Shown here in pieces: positions 25,069 to 36,300 of a stretch of 64,000 nt of DNA. The translations under genes were made by a program, and so were the position numbers. The stretch's first letter is position 1. The number at the start of each line of letters is the position of its first letter. The stretch lies in the NCBI RefSeq assembly GCF_009915155.1, contig NZ_JAABLM010000011.1, positions 48,326-112,325 of the forward strand, given 5' to 3'. This DNA comes from Flavobacterium ichthyis (GTDB taxonomy: Bacteria; Bacteroidota; Bacteroidia; Flavobacteriales; Flavobacteriaceae). The notes beneath the pieces were generated by a model. The model made no database searches, was not told where the DNA came from, and saw nothing but the letters and a program-made list of their open reading frames with translations.

Positions 25069-25650
25069 TTATTTAAAGAAATATAAAAACAAAAACAAAT
25101 ACAACCACAAAAAGTCCAGAAAGTGCCAAAACATTGCAGAAAGCTCAATTCCAGTGGTTTGAGTCGAATTGTATTTTTGTTTAAAATGATTATAAATTAC
25201 AATTAAAAGAGAAATAATTCCGCCGAAAAGGTGTGCAAAGTGCGCCAAAACCACTACATAAATAAATGAGGTTGTCACCGTACTGGTTGGTCCCGTAGGA
25301 TTTAAACCCATTGCAATCATTTGTTCAAATCCATTCAACTGAAAATTCACAAATAAAAGACCTAAGATTAACGTGGTAAAAAGCAGGATTGTAGTCAGAC
25401 TTCGGTTATTGTTTTGGATTGCTTTTTTGGCAAAATGAAAAGTCAAACTGCTGGCAATCATAACTATTGTACTGATTGTAAATGACGAAGGCAGTACAAA
25501 ATCTTTTAACCAATCTGCTCTTGAAGCACTTACTACATAAGCACTTGTCAATCCGGCAAACATCATGGTCATACTTACCATGGCAATCCATAGCATTATT
25601 TTGTATGATTTTGCTTTTCTTTCGTTATGTTCTTCAATTGACATTACCAT
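25069..25650 (-). CDS. Cytochrome c oxidase subunit III (short form)
   Basis: 193 residues with five membrane helices and the C-terminal FWHFLDFLWLYLFLFLYFF signature of heme-copper oxidase subunit III. The N-terminus MVMSIEEHNERKAKSYK is hydrophilic; a start two codons later is possible. It begins 2 bases after the ctaB stop, so it is translationally coupled to heme O synthase. Together with the longer paralogue it makes two subunit III proteins in one operon, a Bacteroidetes-type arrangement. Confidence 0.88.
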   Translation of the reverse strand: MVMSIEEHNERKAKSYKIMLWIAMVSMTMMFAGLTSAYVVSASRADWLKDFVLPSSFTISTIVMIASSLTFHFAKKAIQNNNRSLTTILLFTTLILGLLFVNFQLNGFEQMIAMGLNPTGPTSTVTTSFIYVVVLAHFAHLFGGIISLLIVIYNHFKQKYNSTQTTGIELSAMFWHFLDFLWLYLFLFLYFFK

Positions 25651-25652
25651 AA

Positions 25653-26567
25653 TTATCGTAGAAATTTATCGGCTATATAAATAATTTGTAGCAAAGTGAT
25701 ATAGGAAACACTCACTAACATTAACGTTCTCGCAGCTTTTGCTTCTTTAGACTTGTATAATTTCACGGCATAAACCAGCATCCAAATTCCTAATAACGCC
25801 ACCACAACTGCAGTAACTGGCGTGATAAATAATTGACCAGTGTAACCAAAAGCGGGTAAAATTGAAGCCGCAATTAACCAAATAGTATAAAGAATTATTT
25901 GCGTGGCGGTTGCTTTGTCTTTTTTTCCAGTTGGCAACATAAAAAATCCAGCTTTTTTGTAATCGTCAAATAAAAACCACCCGATTGCCCAAAAATGTGG
26001 AAACTGCCAAAAAAATTGTATTAAAAATAATGTTCCAGCTTCAATTCCAAATTGATCCGTTGCCGCAACCCATCCTAACATAAAAGGAATAGCTCCCGGA
26101 AACGCCCCTACAAAAACCGATAAAGGCGTTTTTGTTTTCAAAGGCGTGTAAATGCTCGTGTATAAAAAAATTGATATCGCTCCGAACATTGCTGTTTTCG
26201 GATTGATGTTGTAAAGAATTACCAATCCAATAATCGTTAAGGTCAAAGCAATGGCAAAAGCTGAATTAACTGACATTCTGCCGGATGCAACCGGACGATT
26301 TTTGGTTCGGTCCATCAACGCATCTAAATCTTTTTCAATAATTTGATTAAAAGCATTTGATGCACCAACCATGCAATAACCCCCTATTGCCAGCATGATC
26401 AAAACCGACCATTGAAACGGATTCTGAATACTAAATCCTAATAAATATCCGGCAAGAGAAGAAAAAACAACACTTACAGCAAGTCTGGCTTTAGTGATTT
26501 CACGAAAATCCTCGTAAATGGTTTTAATCGATAAAGTATTAGGATGACTGCTCAAAGTTGCTTTCAT
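25653..26567 (-). CDS. ctaB: Heme O synthase (protoheme IX farnesyltransferase)
   Basis: Transfers a farnesyl group to heme B to make heme O for the oxidase. 304 residues from the ATG at 26567, polytopic UbiA-family membrane protein. NAFNQIIEKDLDALMDRTKN supplies the Asp-rich prenyl diphosphate site and NRPVASGRMS follows; the second Asp motif is near FDDYKKAGFFMLP. The open frame reaches an ATG at 26591, but the -7 box TATCTTTG covers that ATG, so 26567 is the real start. First gene of the oxidase operon. Confidence 0.93.
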   Translation of the reverse strand: MKATLSSHPNTLSIKTIYEDFREITKARLAVSVVFSSLAGYLLGFSIQNPFQWSVLIMLAIGGYCMVGASNAFNQIIEKDLDALMDRTKNRPVASGRMSVNSAFAIALTLTIIGLVILYNINPKTAMFGAISIFLYTSIYTPLKTKTPLSVFVGAFPGAIPFMLGWVAATDQFGIEAGTLFLIQFFWQFPHFWAIGWFLFDDYKKAGFFMLPTGKKDKATATQIILYTIWLIAASILPAFGYTGQLFITPVTAVVVALLGIWMLVYAVKLYKSKEAKAARTLMLVSVSYITLLQIIYIADKFLR

Positions 26568-26588
26568 TTTGATTCTTGAAATCTGGCG

Positions 26589-26619
26589 CAAAGATACTTC
26601 TTCACAAATGAATTCGCAA
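26589..26619 (-). promoter_or_regulatory. Promoter of the ctaB-oxidase operon
   Basis: Minus strand TTG (26617-26619, within a TTTTTTG run) and TATCTTTG (26589-26596) are separated by exactly 20 bases. One of the best Bacteroidetes consensus matches in the window. Predicted transcript start is near 26582. Confidence 0.7.
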
Positions 26620-26679
26620 AAAAGTATTGCTAAAAAAAGATTGTTTTAAAACAACTGAGTTGTTAATTACCAATTTTTA

Positions 26680-28779
26680 TTAATAATCAAAATACCAATT
26701 AAAAATATCCGACCTAATTCCTACTGAAAACCAAGTAGTGTTTTCTTTAAAATGAAGAGTCGTATCTGCTAAAGGATTAAAATTTCTATAAATTAAACTA
26801 CCGAACAATTTTAAATTTGTAGTAGGATTAATCACATATCCCGCTTGCAAATCGGCAATAAAAATTTTTGATGTGTTTCCCTGTCCCACTTCTACCCCAA
26901 CATCAAACGGGCGATTGACATCATAATTTTGATAAATATCTCCGCCATAGTTAAAATTATTTTCTGGCGTATTAAAATCAAGACCGCGTTTTCCGTAGGT
27001 AAATTTGGCATCACCAAACCATCTTCCTTTATAATATCGAGCAATAGCAATAAATTCTCTAAAATTTCCACCCCATTGATGTCCCATACTTTGGTTAGAA
27101 TGACCATAATTCGTCAACGGATTACTGTGAGAATAAACGTACGGACGAACATTGTTGTACTCCAACTGTAGCAATAAATTTTTAACATTGAAGGCATCAA
27201 AATATTTGGCTCCTAATTGAAATCCGTATTTATTTTTCCAACTTTTCTCACCAGATTTCATGTCAGCCAATGAAAATTCGTCTAACAAAAATTGTCCGTA
27301 ACCCATTATTTGATTGTTAAATTTGTACTTAGAAGTCAATCCTAACAAGGCATTCCCAGTTTTAGAAGAAGCGCCAAATTCTACCGCACGATAAAAAATA
27401 ATGGGATTAACGAAAGTCATGTCAAATCCGCGATCATTTTGATTGGTCCAAACTACCGATTCAAAAAAACCTAAATTCCAGCGTTTGGTCACGTTCCAAC
27501 TCAAATAATGACTGGCAATAAATTTAGTCCCATACGTACCATCAACCGTTGCTTCCGGACGGATGTCTTTTAACCACATGTATAAATTGGTATATTTTAT
27601 TTTCCAAAAAGTAGTATTGAGCTTGAAATAAGGATGCGGACTCACGCCATCACCTTGTAACAATGAACGGTAACCGTCACCTAAAAAATTTCGGCCATAT
27701 CCTAATTGAAGGTTGATAAATTGATTTGGTGTAAAGGTAATATTCGCTTCTGCCATGGGAAAATCGTAGGCATCTTCTTTAAATTCTTTGGCAATACCAA
27801 TTCCCGGAATTGTAGCGGGATTTCCACCCGAAGGCGCTAATGATTCTATAAATCGGTTATAATAATCGGCAAATCTTCCTTGGCTTTCAAAAATGGTAGT
27901 AGTAAAACTTAGTTGTTTACCAATTTCGCCATTCACCTGAATTCCCCGCGTGTTTTGAAAAGTATAATTCGTCTCCGAAGGATCGCTCTTTCCTAATTGC
28001 AAATCAAAGATAGGATTTAAGGTAAACCAATATCCCTCGCCTTGAATCGCCACAAGATTTTCGTTCCACAATTTTTTCCCAGCCCAAGATTGCTTGTTTT
28101 TTTGAAGCGATTTTTGGTCTTGTTCCAAATCATAGTAACGGTTCACTTCCTCAAAGGTATAAGGTTTTGAACTCGTGTGATTGTTTGCCCCAACTTGGTT
28201 CATAGCACGATCAAATCTAGCATAAAAACTGTGGGAAAAAGGAATATTTAAGCGGCTTTTTAACTGCGGATTGTCAAATTTTTGATACACAATCGAATCA
28301 AATTCCGTTAATTCTTTACTTCTGTCACGATTAATGTCATTGATTTTTGGTGTGGCTTTCGCCAAATTTCTATCAGTTGGTGCAACTAGCGGAATTCCAA
28401 TATTCAACGTATATTTGGCATACGTCGGTTTTCCGTTATAAGTTGGCGGGATTATTTTGGGTAACAAATTAAAAACACGCTTGCTCTCTTCACTCAAAGA
28501 TTCTTTTGCAGCACTAACATATTGAACTGAAAAATTTCCTTCGTCAGTCACTTCAAATAAGACCACCACATTTCCCTGAAAATTATCAGCAGTAACCTCT
28601 TGCGGGACTTTAAAATTATTGAAAACAAAATGCTCCAGTGTTTGGTAAAAACAGTTTTCAACTTGGCTAGCTTCAAGTGATTGACATTCAGGAAATACCG
28701 GAAACTGTTCTTTGGAAGTCTGAGCTTTCAAAGATACCTGAATTAGAAAGATGAGCAATAAGGCAAATATTTTTTTCAT
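26680..28779 (-). CDS. remB: Gliding motility protein RemB
   Basis: 699 residues with signal peptide (cleavage after SLKAQ, about 20). The region about 30-130 resembles a TonB C-terminal-like fold (EVTDEGNFSVQYVSAAKESL), and the rest is rich in aromatic beta strands consistent with an outer-membrane barrel. Recognised from sequence style and from its place four genes after sprA, matching what I recall of F. johnsoniae, where RemB contributes to gliding on surfaces. Its exact biochemical role is unknown. It lies 7 bases after deoC. Wzi-like barrel annotations are a possible alternative name for the C-terminal part. Confidence 0.8.
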   Translation of the reverse strand: MKKIFALLLIFLIQVSLKAQTSKEQFPVFPECQSLEASQVENCFYQTLEHFVFNNFKVPQEVTADNFQGNVVVLFEVTDEGNFSVQYVSAAKESLSEESKRVFNLLPKIIPPTYNGKPTYAKYTLNIGIPLVAPTDRNLAKATPKINDINRDRSKELTEFDSIVYQKFDNPQLKSRLNIPFSHSFYARFDRAMNQVGANNHTSSKPYTFEEVNRYYDLEQDQKSLQKNKQSWAGKKLWNENLVAIQGEGYWFTLNPIFDLQLGKSDPSETNYTFQNTRGIQVNGEIGKQLSFTTTIFESQGRFADYYNRFIESLAPSGGNPATIPGIGIAKEFKEDAYDFPMAEANITFTPNQFINLQLGYGRNFLGDGYRSLLQGDGVSPHPYFKLNTTFWKIKYTNLYMWLKDIRPEATVDGTYGTKFIASHYLSWNVTKRWNLGFFESVVWTNQNDRGFDMTFVNPIIFYRAVEFGASSKTGNALLGLTSKYKFNNQIMGYGQFLLDEFSLADMKSGEKSWKNKYGFQLGAKYFDAFNVKNLLLQLEYNNVRPYVYSHSNPLTNYGHSNQSMGHQWGGNFREFIAIARYYKGRWFGDAKFTYGKRGLDFNTPENNFNYGGDIYQNYDVNRPFDVGVEVGQGNTSKIFIADLQAGYVINPTTNLKLFGSLIYRNFNPLADTTLHFKENTTWFSVGIRSDIFNWYFDY

Positions 28780-28786
28780 TGGTTAA

Positions 28787-29530
28787 TCAATAATCGCTTT
28801 TAGAATCTTTTTTGTTGGCAATATTCGTTGCAGATGACGTCCCTATTCTTTTTACACCAAGCGAAATCATTTCTACAGCATCTTCAAAAGTTTTGACGCC
28901 TCCAGCTGCTTTTACGGGCAAAGGAAATGAATTTTCTATCATCATTAATATGGCCGGAATTGTGGCGCCATTTGGCAAATTATTCTCAGTTTGATAAAAT
29001 CCCGTGGACGATTTTACATAAACTGAATTGTAATATTTTTCTTCAAAGTTAGAAATCACAACATTTTTGACCAAGCACGACAGTTGCACAATTTGTTGAC
29101 TGTTCAATGCCGCAACCTCTATAATCCATTTTGCGGTTTTATGATGGGAAATGGCTAATTGCGTTCCTTTTAAAATTTCTTCTTTGACTAAATCAATTTT
29201 TCTTTCAATAAACGCTTGGTAATTGCACACAAAATCTAATTCGTCCGCTCCATCGTTGATAGCGATAGTGGCTTCTTGCAATTTTTCTTCAATTGAAGCT
29301 GTGCCTTCGTGAAAACCAATTACAGTTCCTACTAACACCGAAGATTTTGCCGCATCGATTAATTTTCGCGCAAGCGCCACATGTTTTGGTCTTATCATTA
29401 CCAACTTAAAATTTTCGGCAATGGTTTCATGTATAAATCGTTCCACAAAAAGAGCATCTTCTTGTTCAGAAATCCCTGCTTGTTCGGCGGTTTTTAAATA
29501 AGTTGCGTCTAAAAATTGTTTGATATCCAT
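28787..29530 (-). CDS. deoC: Deoxyribose-phosphate aldolase
   Basis: Cleaves 2-deoxyribose 5-phosphate to glyceraldehyde 3-phosphate and acetaldehyde in deoxynucleoside salvage. 247 residues, TIM barrel. Lys173 in YVKSSTGF is the Schiff-base lysine, Lys207 in PVKAAGGV the second active-site lysine, and Asp99 in DELDFVCNY fits the proton relay. The start is taken at the conserved MDIKQFLDATYL (29530) rather than an ATG at 29554 that lies in the upstream terminator. It sits between vanZ-like and remB. Confidence 0.92.
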   Translation of the reverse strand: MDIKQFLDATYLKTAEQAGISEQEDALFVERFIHETIAENFKLVMIRPKHVALARKLIDAAKSSVLVGTVIGFHEGTASIEEKLQEATIAINDGADELDFVCNYQAFIERKIDLVKEEILKGTQLAISHHKTAKWIIEVAALNSQQIVQLSCLVKNVVISNFEEKYYNSVYVKSSTGFYQTENNLPNGATIPAILMMIENSFPLPVKAAGGVKTFEDAVEMISLGVKRIGTSSATNIANKKDSKSDY

Positions 29531-29540
29531 GAGATAAAAA

Positions 29541-29565
29541 TAAAAAAATCCCACCGAAGCGGGAC
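29541..29565 (-). terminator. UUCG-loop terminator after the VanZ-family gene
   Basis: Minus strand TCCCGC-TTCG-GTGGGA (one G-T pair) followed by TTTTTTTATTTTT. The stable UUCG tetraloop makes it convincing although it is only about ten bases before deoC, which must depend on read-through or on an undetected promoter. Confidence 0.75.
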
Positions 29566-29581
29566 GTTTCTATAAAAATAT

Positions 29582-29959
29582 TTATTTTTTTCTAAAAATC
29601 GTTATCATTATTAGTAATCCGAATAAAGCACCAAGTGTGTTGGCAATAGCATCTTGTATATCTGCGTGACGGGTTTCGGTAAAAAGGTCTTGACAAATTT
29701 CTATTATTAGTCCAAATAAAAAAGCGAATAGGAAAACTATTACAAATAATTTTCGTTGATTTTTGATGGACTGTTTAAAATATAAAAACCACAAACTTGC
29801 AAAAACGGCATAGAATACAAAATGTGCTATTTTATCGGTATGTTGGTGGGTAGAAATCGTGGGTATTTTTGACCAATCGACTAAACAGGCAACAACAATC
29901 GCCACCGACCAAAAAAGCGCAAGAGTAAACCAAGGCGCTATTTTATTCTTAAGCTCCAA
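29582..29959 (-). CDS. VanZ family membrane protein
   Basis: 125 residues with four predicted helices (about 8-27, 43-60, 70-88 and 100-121). [20 protein letters not shown] and [20 protein letters not shown] are VanZ-family signatures (DKxxHF and the conserved D..AN..G). The family name comes from teicoplanin resistance, but most members are of unknown function and no resistance is implied. The start overlaps the end of gcvH by 11 bases, so expression is coupled. Confidence 0.85.
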   Translation of the reverse strand: MELKNKIAPWFTLALFWSVAIVVACLVDWSKIPTISTHQHTDKIAHFVFYAVFASLWFLYFKQSIKNQRKLFVIVFLFAFLFGLIIEICQDLFTETRHADIQDAIANTLGALFGLLIMITIFRKK

Positions 29960-30329
29960 TTAAATTCTTGTAGGCTTCGGCATCTAACAACTCTTCGATT
30001 TCAGCGTCATTATTTATTTTTACTTTTACCATCCAGCCATTTCCATAAGGATCTGCATTAACTTGTTCTGGAGTAGTTTCTAGCGAATCGTTAAACTCTA
30101 TAATTTCGCCCGAAAGTGGTAAAAATAAATCCGACACGGTTTTTACGGCTTCAACAGTTCCAAAAACTTCATCTTTGTCCAAAGTTTGGTCTAAGGTTTC
30201 TACCTCAACATAAACGATGTCACCCAATTCTTTTTGAGCAAAATCAGTGATACCTACTGTTGCGATGTCACCATCGATGCTAACCCACTCGTGGTCTTTT
30301 GTGTACTTTAAATTTGAAGGAATATTCAT
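29949..30329 (-). CDS. gcvH: Glycine cleavage system H protein
   Basis: 126 residues, normal length. Lys63 in [12 protein letters not shown] carries the lipoyl arm that shuttles the aminomethyl group between the P, T and L proteins in glycine breakdown. The other gcv genes are not in this window. It has its own -7 box in the 59-bp gap after sprA and overlaps the VanZ-family gene. Confidence 0.95.
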   Translation of the reverse strand: MNIPSNLKYTKDHEWVSIDGDIATVGITDFAQKELGDIVYVEVETLDQTLDKDEVFGTVEAVKTVSDLFLPLSGEIIEFNDSLETTPEQVNADPYGNGWMVKVKINNDAEIEELLDAEAYKNLIGA

Positions 30330-30346
30330 TTGTTAGTTGTTTTGGG

Positions 30347-30354
30347 CAAATGTA
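30347..30354 (-). promoter_or_regulatory. -7 box of gcvH
   Basis: Minus strand TACATTTG, matching TAnnTTTG, 17 bases upstream of the ATG. It suggests gcvH is transcribed independently of sprA. Confidence 0.5.
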
Positions 30355-30388
30355 TTATTAACTATGTTATTATTAAAATCTTTTCAGG

Positions 30389-33300
30389 TTAATTTCCAAA
30401 ATTATATCGGAGCGTGAATCCTGAACGGATGTTGGTAAGCGGAAATGAGGTTGATATTACCGCTTCTGAGAACGTATGATCATAATAGAAAATGGCGGTT
30501 AAATTTTTGCTGAAAGCATAATCTGCCGTTAATCTTAATGACCAAATATTTTGTCCTCCGGCAAGTTCGTTATTGTCGTAATCTAAATACCTTACAATTG
30601 TATTGGCTTGTCTGAGAGAAAAATCGGCTTTAATATTAATGTCACTTCTTATAGTATTGGTAGGATTATCAGCTAAACGCGAAGTAATAACTACATCTTT
30701 AAAACGGTAACCTAAACCAATGGTGTAATCCATTCCTTTCATTTCTGTCAATAAGTTATTGTCAAAACTCATCGACATGGTTCGGTCTTTTTTAATTTCT
30801 GCCAAAACTTTAAAGGCGCTTTTGGTTTCAAAATCTAATCGAATTAAAGGATTGAATTGTTCCGCCAAATTGATATTAGAAATAATATTTTTTGGAAGGA
30901 AATTTCCACTTGCGTCTGTGGCATTTGGGTTTTGGTCGTATTCAAAATTTGACCTGAAAGAGTTTACCGTATATGTGGCGCGATAAGCGTGTTGTAGCGA
31001 GAATCTTTTAAAACGATCTTTAAAAAATTTAAATCGCATTAATCCATTGTATTTTACATTCCAGTTAGGAATTGGGATATCTCTAAAAGCGCCAAATTTA
31101 GTACTTCCGGCATCTGCTCCTGTGTAAGCGGAAAGGAAAGCGGGTAATAATACGGATTGACTTCCTTTGCCAAAACCTACTGGAAAACCATCTGCGGTTC
31201 GGGGAAATTCGGTATTCCCATAATAATTTTCTGCTAATCTATTGGCAATTGTTAACCTATTTTCGCGGAATTGATCAAATGTTTCTGAAGAGATTTCATC
31301 ACTTTTTGAAAATGAGGTTTTGATCATAATCGTTGAGATATTAAAATTCCCGAAGTTATATGGCGATCGAGAGTTATAAAAACCATCTGTTACGTCAAAC
31401 TGCTCCGAGAAGTTTTCGGTGTAAGAGCGTTCGGCTCTAAAAGTTACATTAAAATCCGGGAATAAGATGGCTTCAGCGTTTATGTCTAATGTTTTTTGAG
31501 AAATTTGCGTAAAATTTTGGTTAAACTCAGGAAAATTGGTTAACCAACCATTTTTGGCAGCTTCGTAACGAATGTCTGATTGGCTTCCTAAAACAAACCC
31601 TAAAGATGGTTTTGTAGTTCCTAAAAATCCAACTCCTGGTGTGAATCCTGGTAAGGAGGTTCCTTCGTTCTGGGTATAATTTATCTGAACGGTTTTAACA
31701 GAAGTTAGTAATCCTACTAATCCATCAACAAATACATTTCCGTCTTTGGCTTGAGGACGGTTTTGATTCGTAATTTTTTCACCGGGTTTCGGGATAGCTG
31801 GTGTTGACGGACGATTAGGTGTTTTAGCTTTTTTATTTAAACCTAAATATCGATAAAATAAGTCCATATTTAAGGTGCTGTTTAATCTATGTGAACCAGC
31901 ATTTTGAATGGTATTTCCTAATCTATATGTTATACCGTCAACTGATATTGTTGACAATGCATCGGTAGCTCGTTGCCAATTGTAGTCTCCAGTGTAAGAA
32001 TAGGTAGATTTTAAAAACGACAAAAACGGCAGTTTATTGATTGGCAATTCATAGTTTAGAACAAGCTGCTGGTTATGCTGATTGGCTTCACCAATATTCC
32101 AATAGTCATCCCAAATAGATAAATCTTCCATTGGTAATCCACTTTCGTCAAAATAATTTCTTACAATATTATTTGTGGAAGCGGTATAGTTAATTCTTAG
32201 GGCTTTGGTTAAATCATAGTTAAAGCCGTATTGATAATTAAACATGTAATTTCTTCGGTATAATGGGGTAAGACCAATACCTTGAATGTCCACATCCCGA
32301 TATTCCTGACGGTTATATTCACGTATAATATTGGAACTAAATGAGATACTTGAAGGCAAATAATTAAAATTAAAATCACTTAACATTTTCCAATATTGGC
32401 TTTTTTTCATAAAACCTGTTTTTTTAAAAGGTTCTACCGGTTTTGGTTGAAATGTAAAGTTATAATCTACCGTGCTTCTTACTTGTTGGTCAAGTAAATC
32501 TTTAATCTCATAATCTTGGTGCTCCGTTTGGTTGAAAGAATGTGACAGCGTTAAATTCTCTGGGTCGTAAAAGTGAGGCTTTTGCTCTGGTGCTCGTTCT
32601 TTTCTTACGCCAATAAAGTTTATGCTGGTTCGCTTGGTATAATCAATTGCACGGTTTTCAATATTTGATCGTTCTTCGGCATCAGTAGTATTGTCAATAA
32701 GGTCATCTAAAATAATATCTTGATAGAACGGGTCGAATTTTGGTGTAATTGTTTCTTCTCCCACGCCATAATTAAAAGGCAATTTTACGCCCCATTTTTT
32801 TGGAAGCAATTGTCCTAAATTAATATTGGTTACCACGTCATACTGAAAGATGTCTTCTAGGCTTCTTTCTTGTGGTGCTTGCTCAAGCGATCCGAAACCT
32901 ATTGTGCTCATTCTTCCAGTTGCAGATACTGTAGCAAAATCAGCTATATTACCATCAAAGCTTGCAATTGCCGCCATACCACCTGTGTTGTCCATTCCGG
33001 CTAAACGAAGTTCATTAAACCAAACTTCTCCACGAATTTCTTGAGTTGTCGGGTTTTTAATACCTACCATTAATGTTCTTACAAAACCGAAATTTGGATT
33101 TCCTTTGATACCAATTCTTACAGCGTTTTCGCGACCGGCTAGAGAAGGATCAAGTTCAAAATCATTGATGTATTTAATTCCGAAAGCATCTTCTATTAAA
33201 GAGGTGTTTCCGGGATCAAGCGACATGATTTTCAATTTTGTAAGTAAAGACAAAGCGACATCCATCTGATTCGCTTCTGGCCAAACTTCTTCTGGAGTGA

Positions 33301-36300
33301 TGCTTCTGCTTTGTGGTGTTACTTTTAGCGGAAGCTCAATTTGATAGAAATTTTGCGAAAAATCATTTCCTAATCTAATAAAAGCTACCATTTGATCATC
33401 TTGTAACGGCTGAACTTCGGTAGGCTGTGGCAAAGCTTCGGCATGCAAAAACATTTTTAATTTTTTGTATTGTCGCATATCAACACTTACATTTTTAAAA
33501 ACACCTCTTGAATCTCCCGCTTCTAAACCTCCAAGTCCAGGCAAAGTTTGATCGCGTTTCGTAACTCGTAATGAAAGTGATTGCTCGTTTTGATTAATTA
33601 TTGTATTACTGTTAAATAACTGCTCGCGAACCACTCCTGGAGGGGTCACATATTTTATAGGACTCCTGTCACCATTTTCCTGAATATTTACCGCAAGAAC
33701 ATCAAGATTAGTATCATCTTGATTATTTACGGTATCCGAAAGTTCATTAGGATCTAAAGATTTTTCATAGCGTCTCCATTCGCCTCTAACCAAATCTAAA
33801 GCACCAAAACGCAGGGTTATATTTTCGGTAAATCCGGTTAAAAACATTCTCATAAAACGAATAGAAAGAAAATCCGAAATTCCGCCAATGGTTTCGTCTG
33901 GCAAAGTGATTGGAATTTTAAACTGAATCCATCTTGCACCAGTAGTTTCGTTACTTCCAGGTACCGCTGCAGAGGTTTCACGAATATCTGTTATATAAGG
34001 ATTAGTTCCAACATTCATGTTAGGATTAATGTCTATTACATATTGATAATAAGCATTAATCTCGTTCATCGTGTTATCTCGATTGATGTCTTCAACGTCT
34101 GGCAAAGTGGTTGAGCCACGATTAGTATCACCAACGTTTACCGGAGAGTTTCCTTCTAACCCGTTGTAATTTTTATAACGAGTTACCACATCTCCAGTAG
34201 CACTTAAAAAATATTGGTAGTTATCTCCCGCTGGATCATCATATGCTGCAAATGCAGGAAACATAGCCGCTTCTTCTTGGTCATTATTACCGTCTAAACC
34301 TACATCTTGGAAAGCACGGTTGGCGGTATCCGTATCAAAAGCGTAAATCAATGATTGCGAAATTGGAATTTTACCCCAAGCTGTAGCATAAGTTTGTTGG
34401 TTAGAACCTGCTCCCGGAAGTCCGTTTTCATATTGTTTTCTACCGTCTTTCAAAACATCCTCAGAAATTTCTCCTAAGTTGAAAATTAATCTTCCGGTGT
34501 TAGTCACGGGAACTGAACCGTTCTGTTGGTTATAATATGGGTCTAACATCCAGAACTGAATGTACTCTACGTTAGATTGTTGGAAATTAGTAGAAGTTAT
34601 GGCACGCATAATTCCGCCAAAATTATCAGCTGCCTGAGCTGGCGTAAATCCGTTAGAACTTGCTGCAATTGGGTTAAAGTTATATGGTCCTCTTTCTTGT
34701 GGAAAATAACTTAAATCCAAGGTATTAACAACTGTTTGTTGTCCTACCGCAATATCGGTTTCTGGATACAATTCTCGGCTGTAAATTCTTCTAGTGCTGT
34801 AAAGTGCTAAATCATTGTCGGTTATTCCACCGGGACGTTGTACATAAAACACCGGATCAATAGAATACCAAGCTAATTTCGATCTACGGAAACCATAGTT
34901 TACCCCAGATTCTGTTTCACCAAAATTTCCAACGGTTGAATTGGCAGGTACACTCGCAAGAGACCATGAAAGCGGCGAACGCATGTCAATTGTAGTTTGT
35001 GAACCTTCAAAATCATCCACATATACTGTTGATTCTCCTTGAAATTGATCCGCTTTTGGAGTATCTGGTTTTAAATAAGCGACTTCTCCACGAAAGGAAA
35101 TATTGGATGGAACATCAGTATCTATGTTCGGAAGTTTGTTGACCAATCTGGTTAAAAACGGAACTTCAGTAGAAAAATTTGTGTTTACACCAAAAATGGT
35201 ATTGTTAACTGATTCTTGCCCGTAGTTTGATTTTTGTGTAAACGGACGCTCGCTCATTTTTAAAATTGTAGCACCAACCACAAATTTTTCGTTGAACTTA
35301 TGTTCCACATTTACTCCAAAAAATCTTCGGGTTTGTTGTCCGAAAACTGAGTTATTTTCTAAGGAAATATTTACCGGTGTTCCTGAAGCTATAATCGAGG
35401 GATCAGTAATATTAACGCGACCTGCTTGATAATTTACGGTATAATCAACACCTTCCACTAAAACACGACCTCCTGCTGTTACGGTAACTGAACCTTGTGG
35501 AACATTAATGGCGCCAATAGGAATTCCATCTCCACTGGTTGATTTAAAACGTCCTTTTAATTGAAATTTATTTTTATCACTGTCTTGCAAAGCTGCCGCT
35601 TGGGTATTGCGGTACATGCTTCTAAAAACATATTTTTCCTGATTGCCGTTATAAGTTGCGGGGTTATTATAATCCGCCGCTCCTGAAGTGGCTAATTTAT
35701 TAAAAAGGTGTTGACCAAAAGGTTCTACTGTGGTAAATATAATTCGCCCGTTAGTTTGATCCACTGTTAAATTCGGAACAAAATCAAAAAAACCATCACC
35801 ATTTACTTGAGGATCATTGGTATAATTTAATCGGTCTAAGTTAAATACACGTAATAACGGTGTCAATTCTACATCTGCCGGTAATGGGTTTGTTGCTGCT
35901 GGATTGGCTGGCGTGATATAATTTAGTGGCGAAGGATCCGTGTACATGATGTTCATCTTGAAATCTTCCTGCTCTAAGTTATATCCTCCTGGAATGGTGT
36001 AAATATTTTTCATCATCAAGTTCCAAATAGGTTGGTTCACATTGGTAAGATTGCTCTTCAACATTTTTAAAACCAAACTTTGGGTTGTAGGAATTCCGTC
36101 AGAAACTTGGGTAGCTTCTACTCCATCGGTTCCAAATTCTCCTACTTGATACACATCACCTCCAATGGTATATTGGTAAGCAACGGCTAAAACTTCGTCA
36201 TTCATCAGCCGCTGATTTAGGGAAATATATCCTAATTGCGGATGAAAAGTATATTCGTTTGCCGAGAGCTTTCGGGCATTTTCTAATTTTGAATAATCTG

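Noticed and set aside
26650..26664. AACAACTGAGTTGTT hairpin as remB terminator
   Set aside because: Perfect arms but short, and only four T residues follow; too weak to call.
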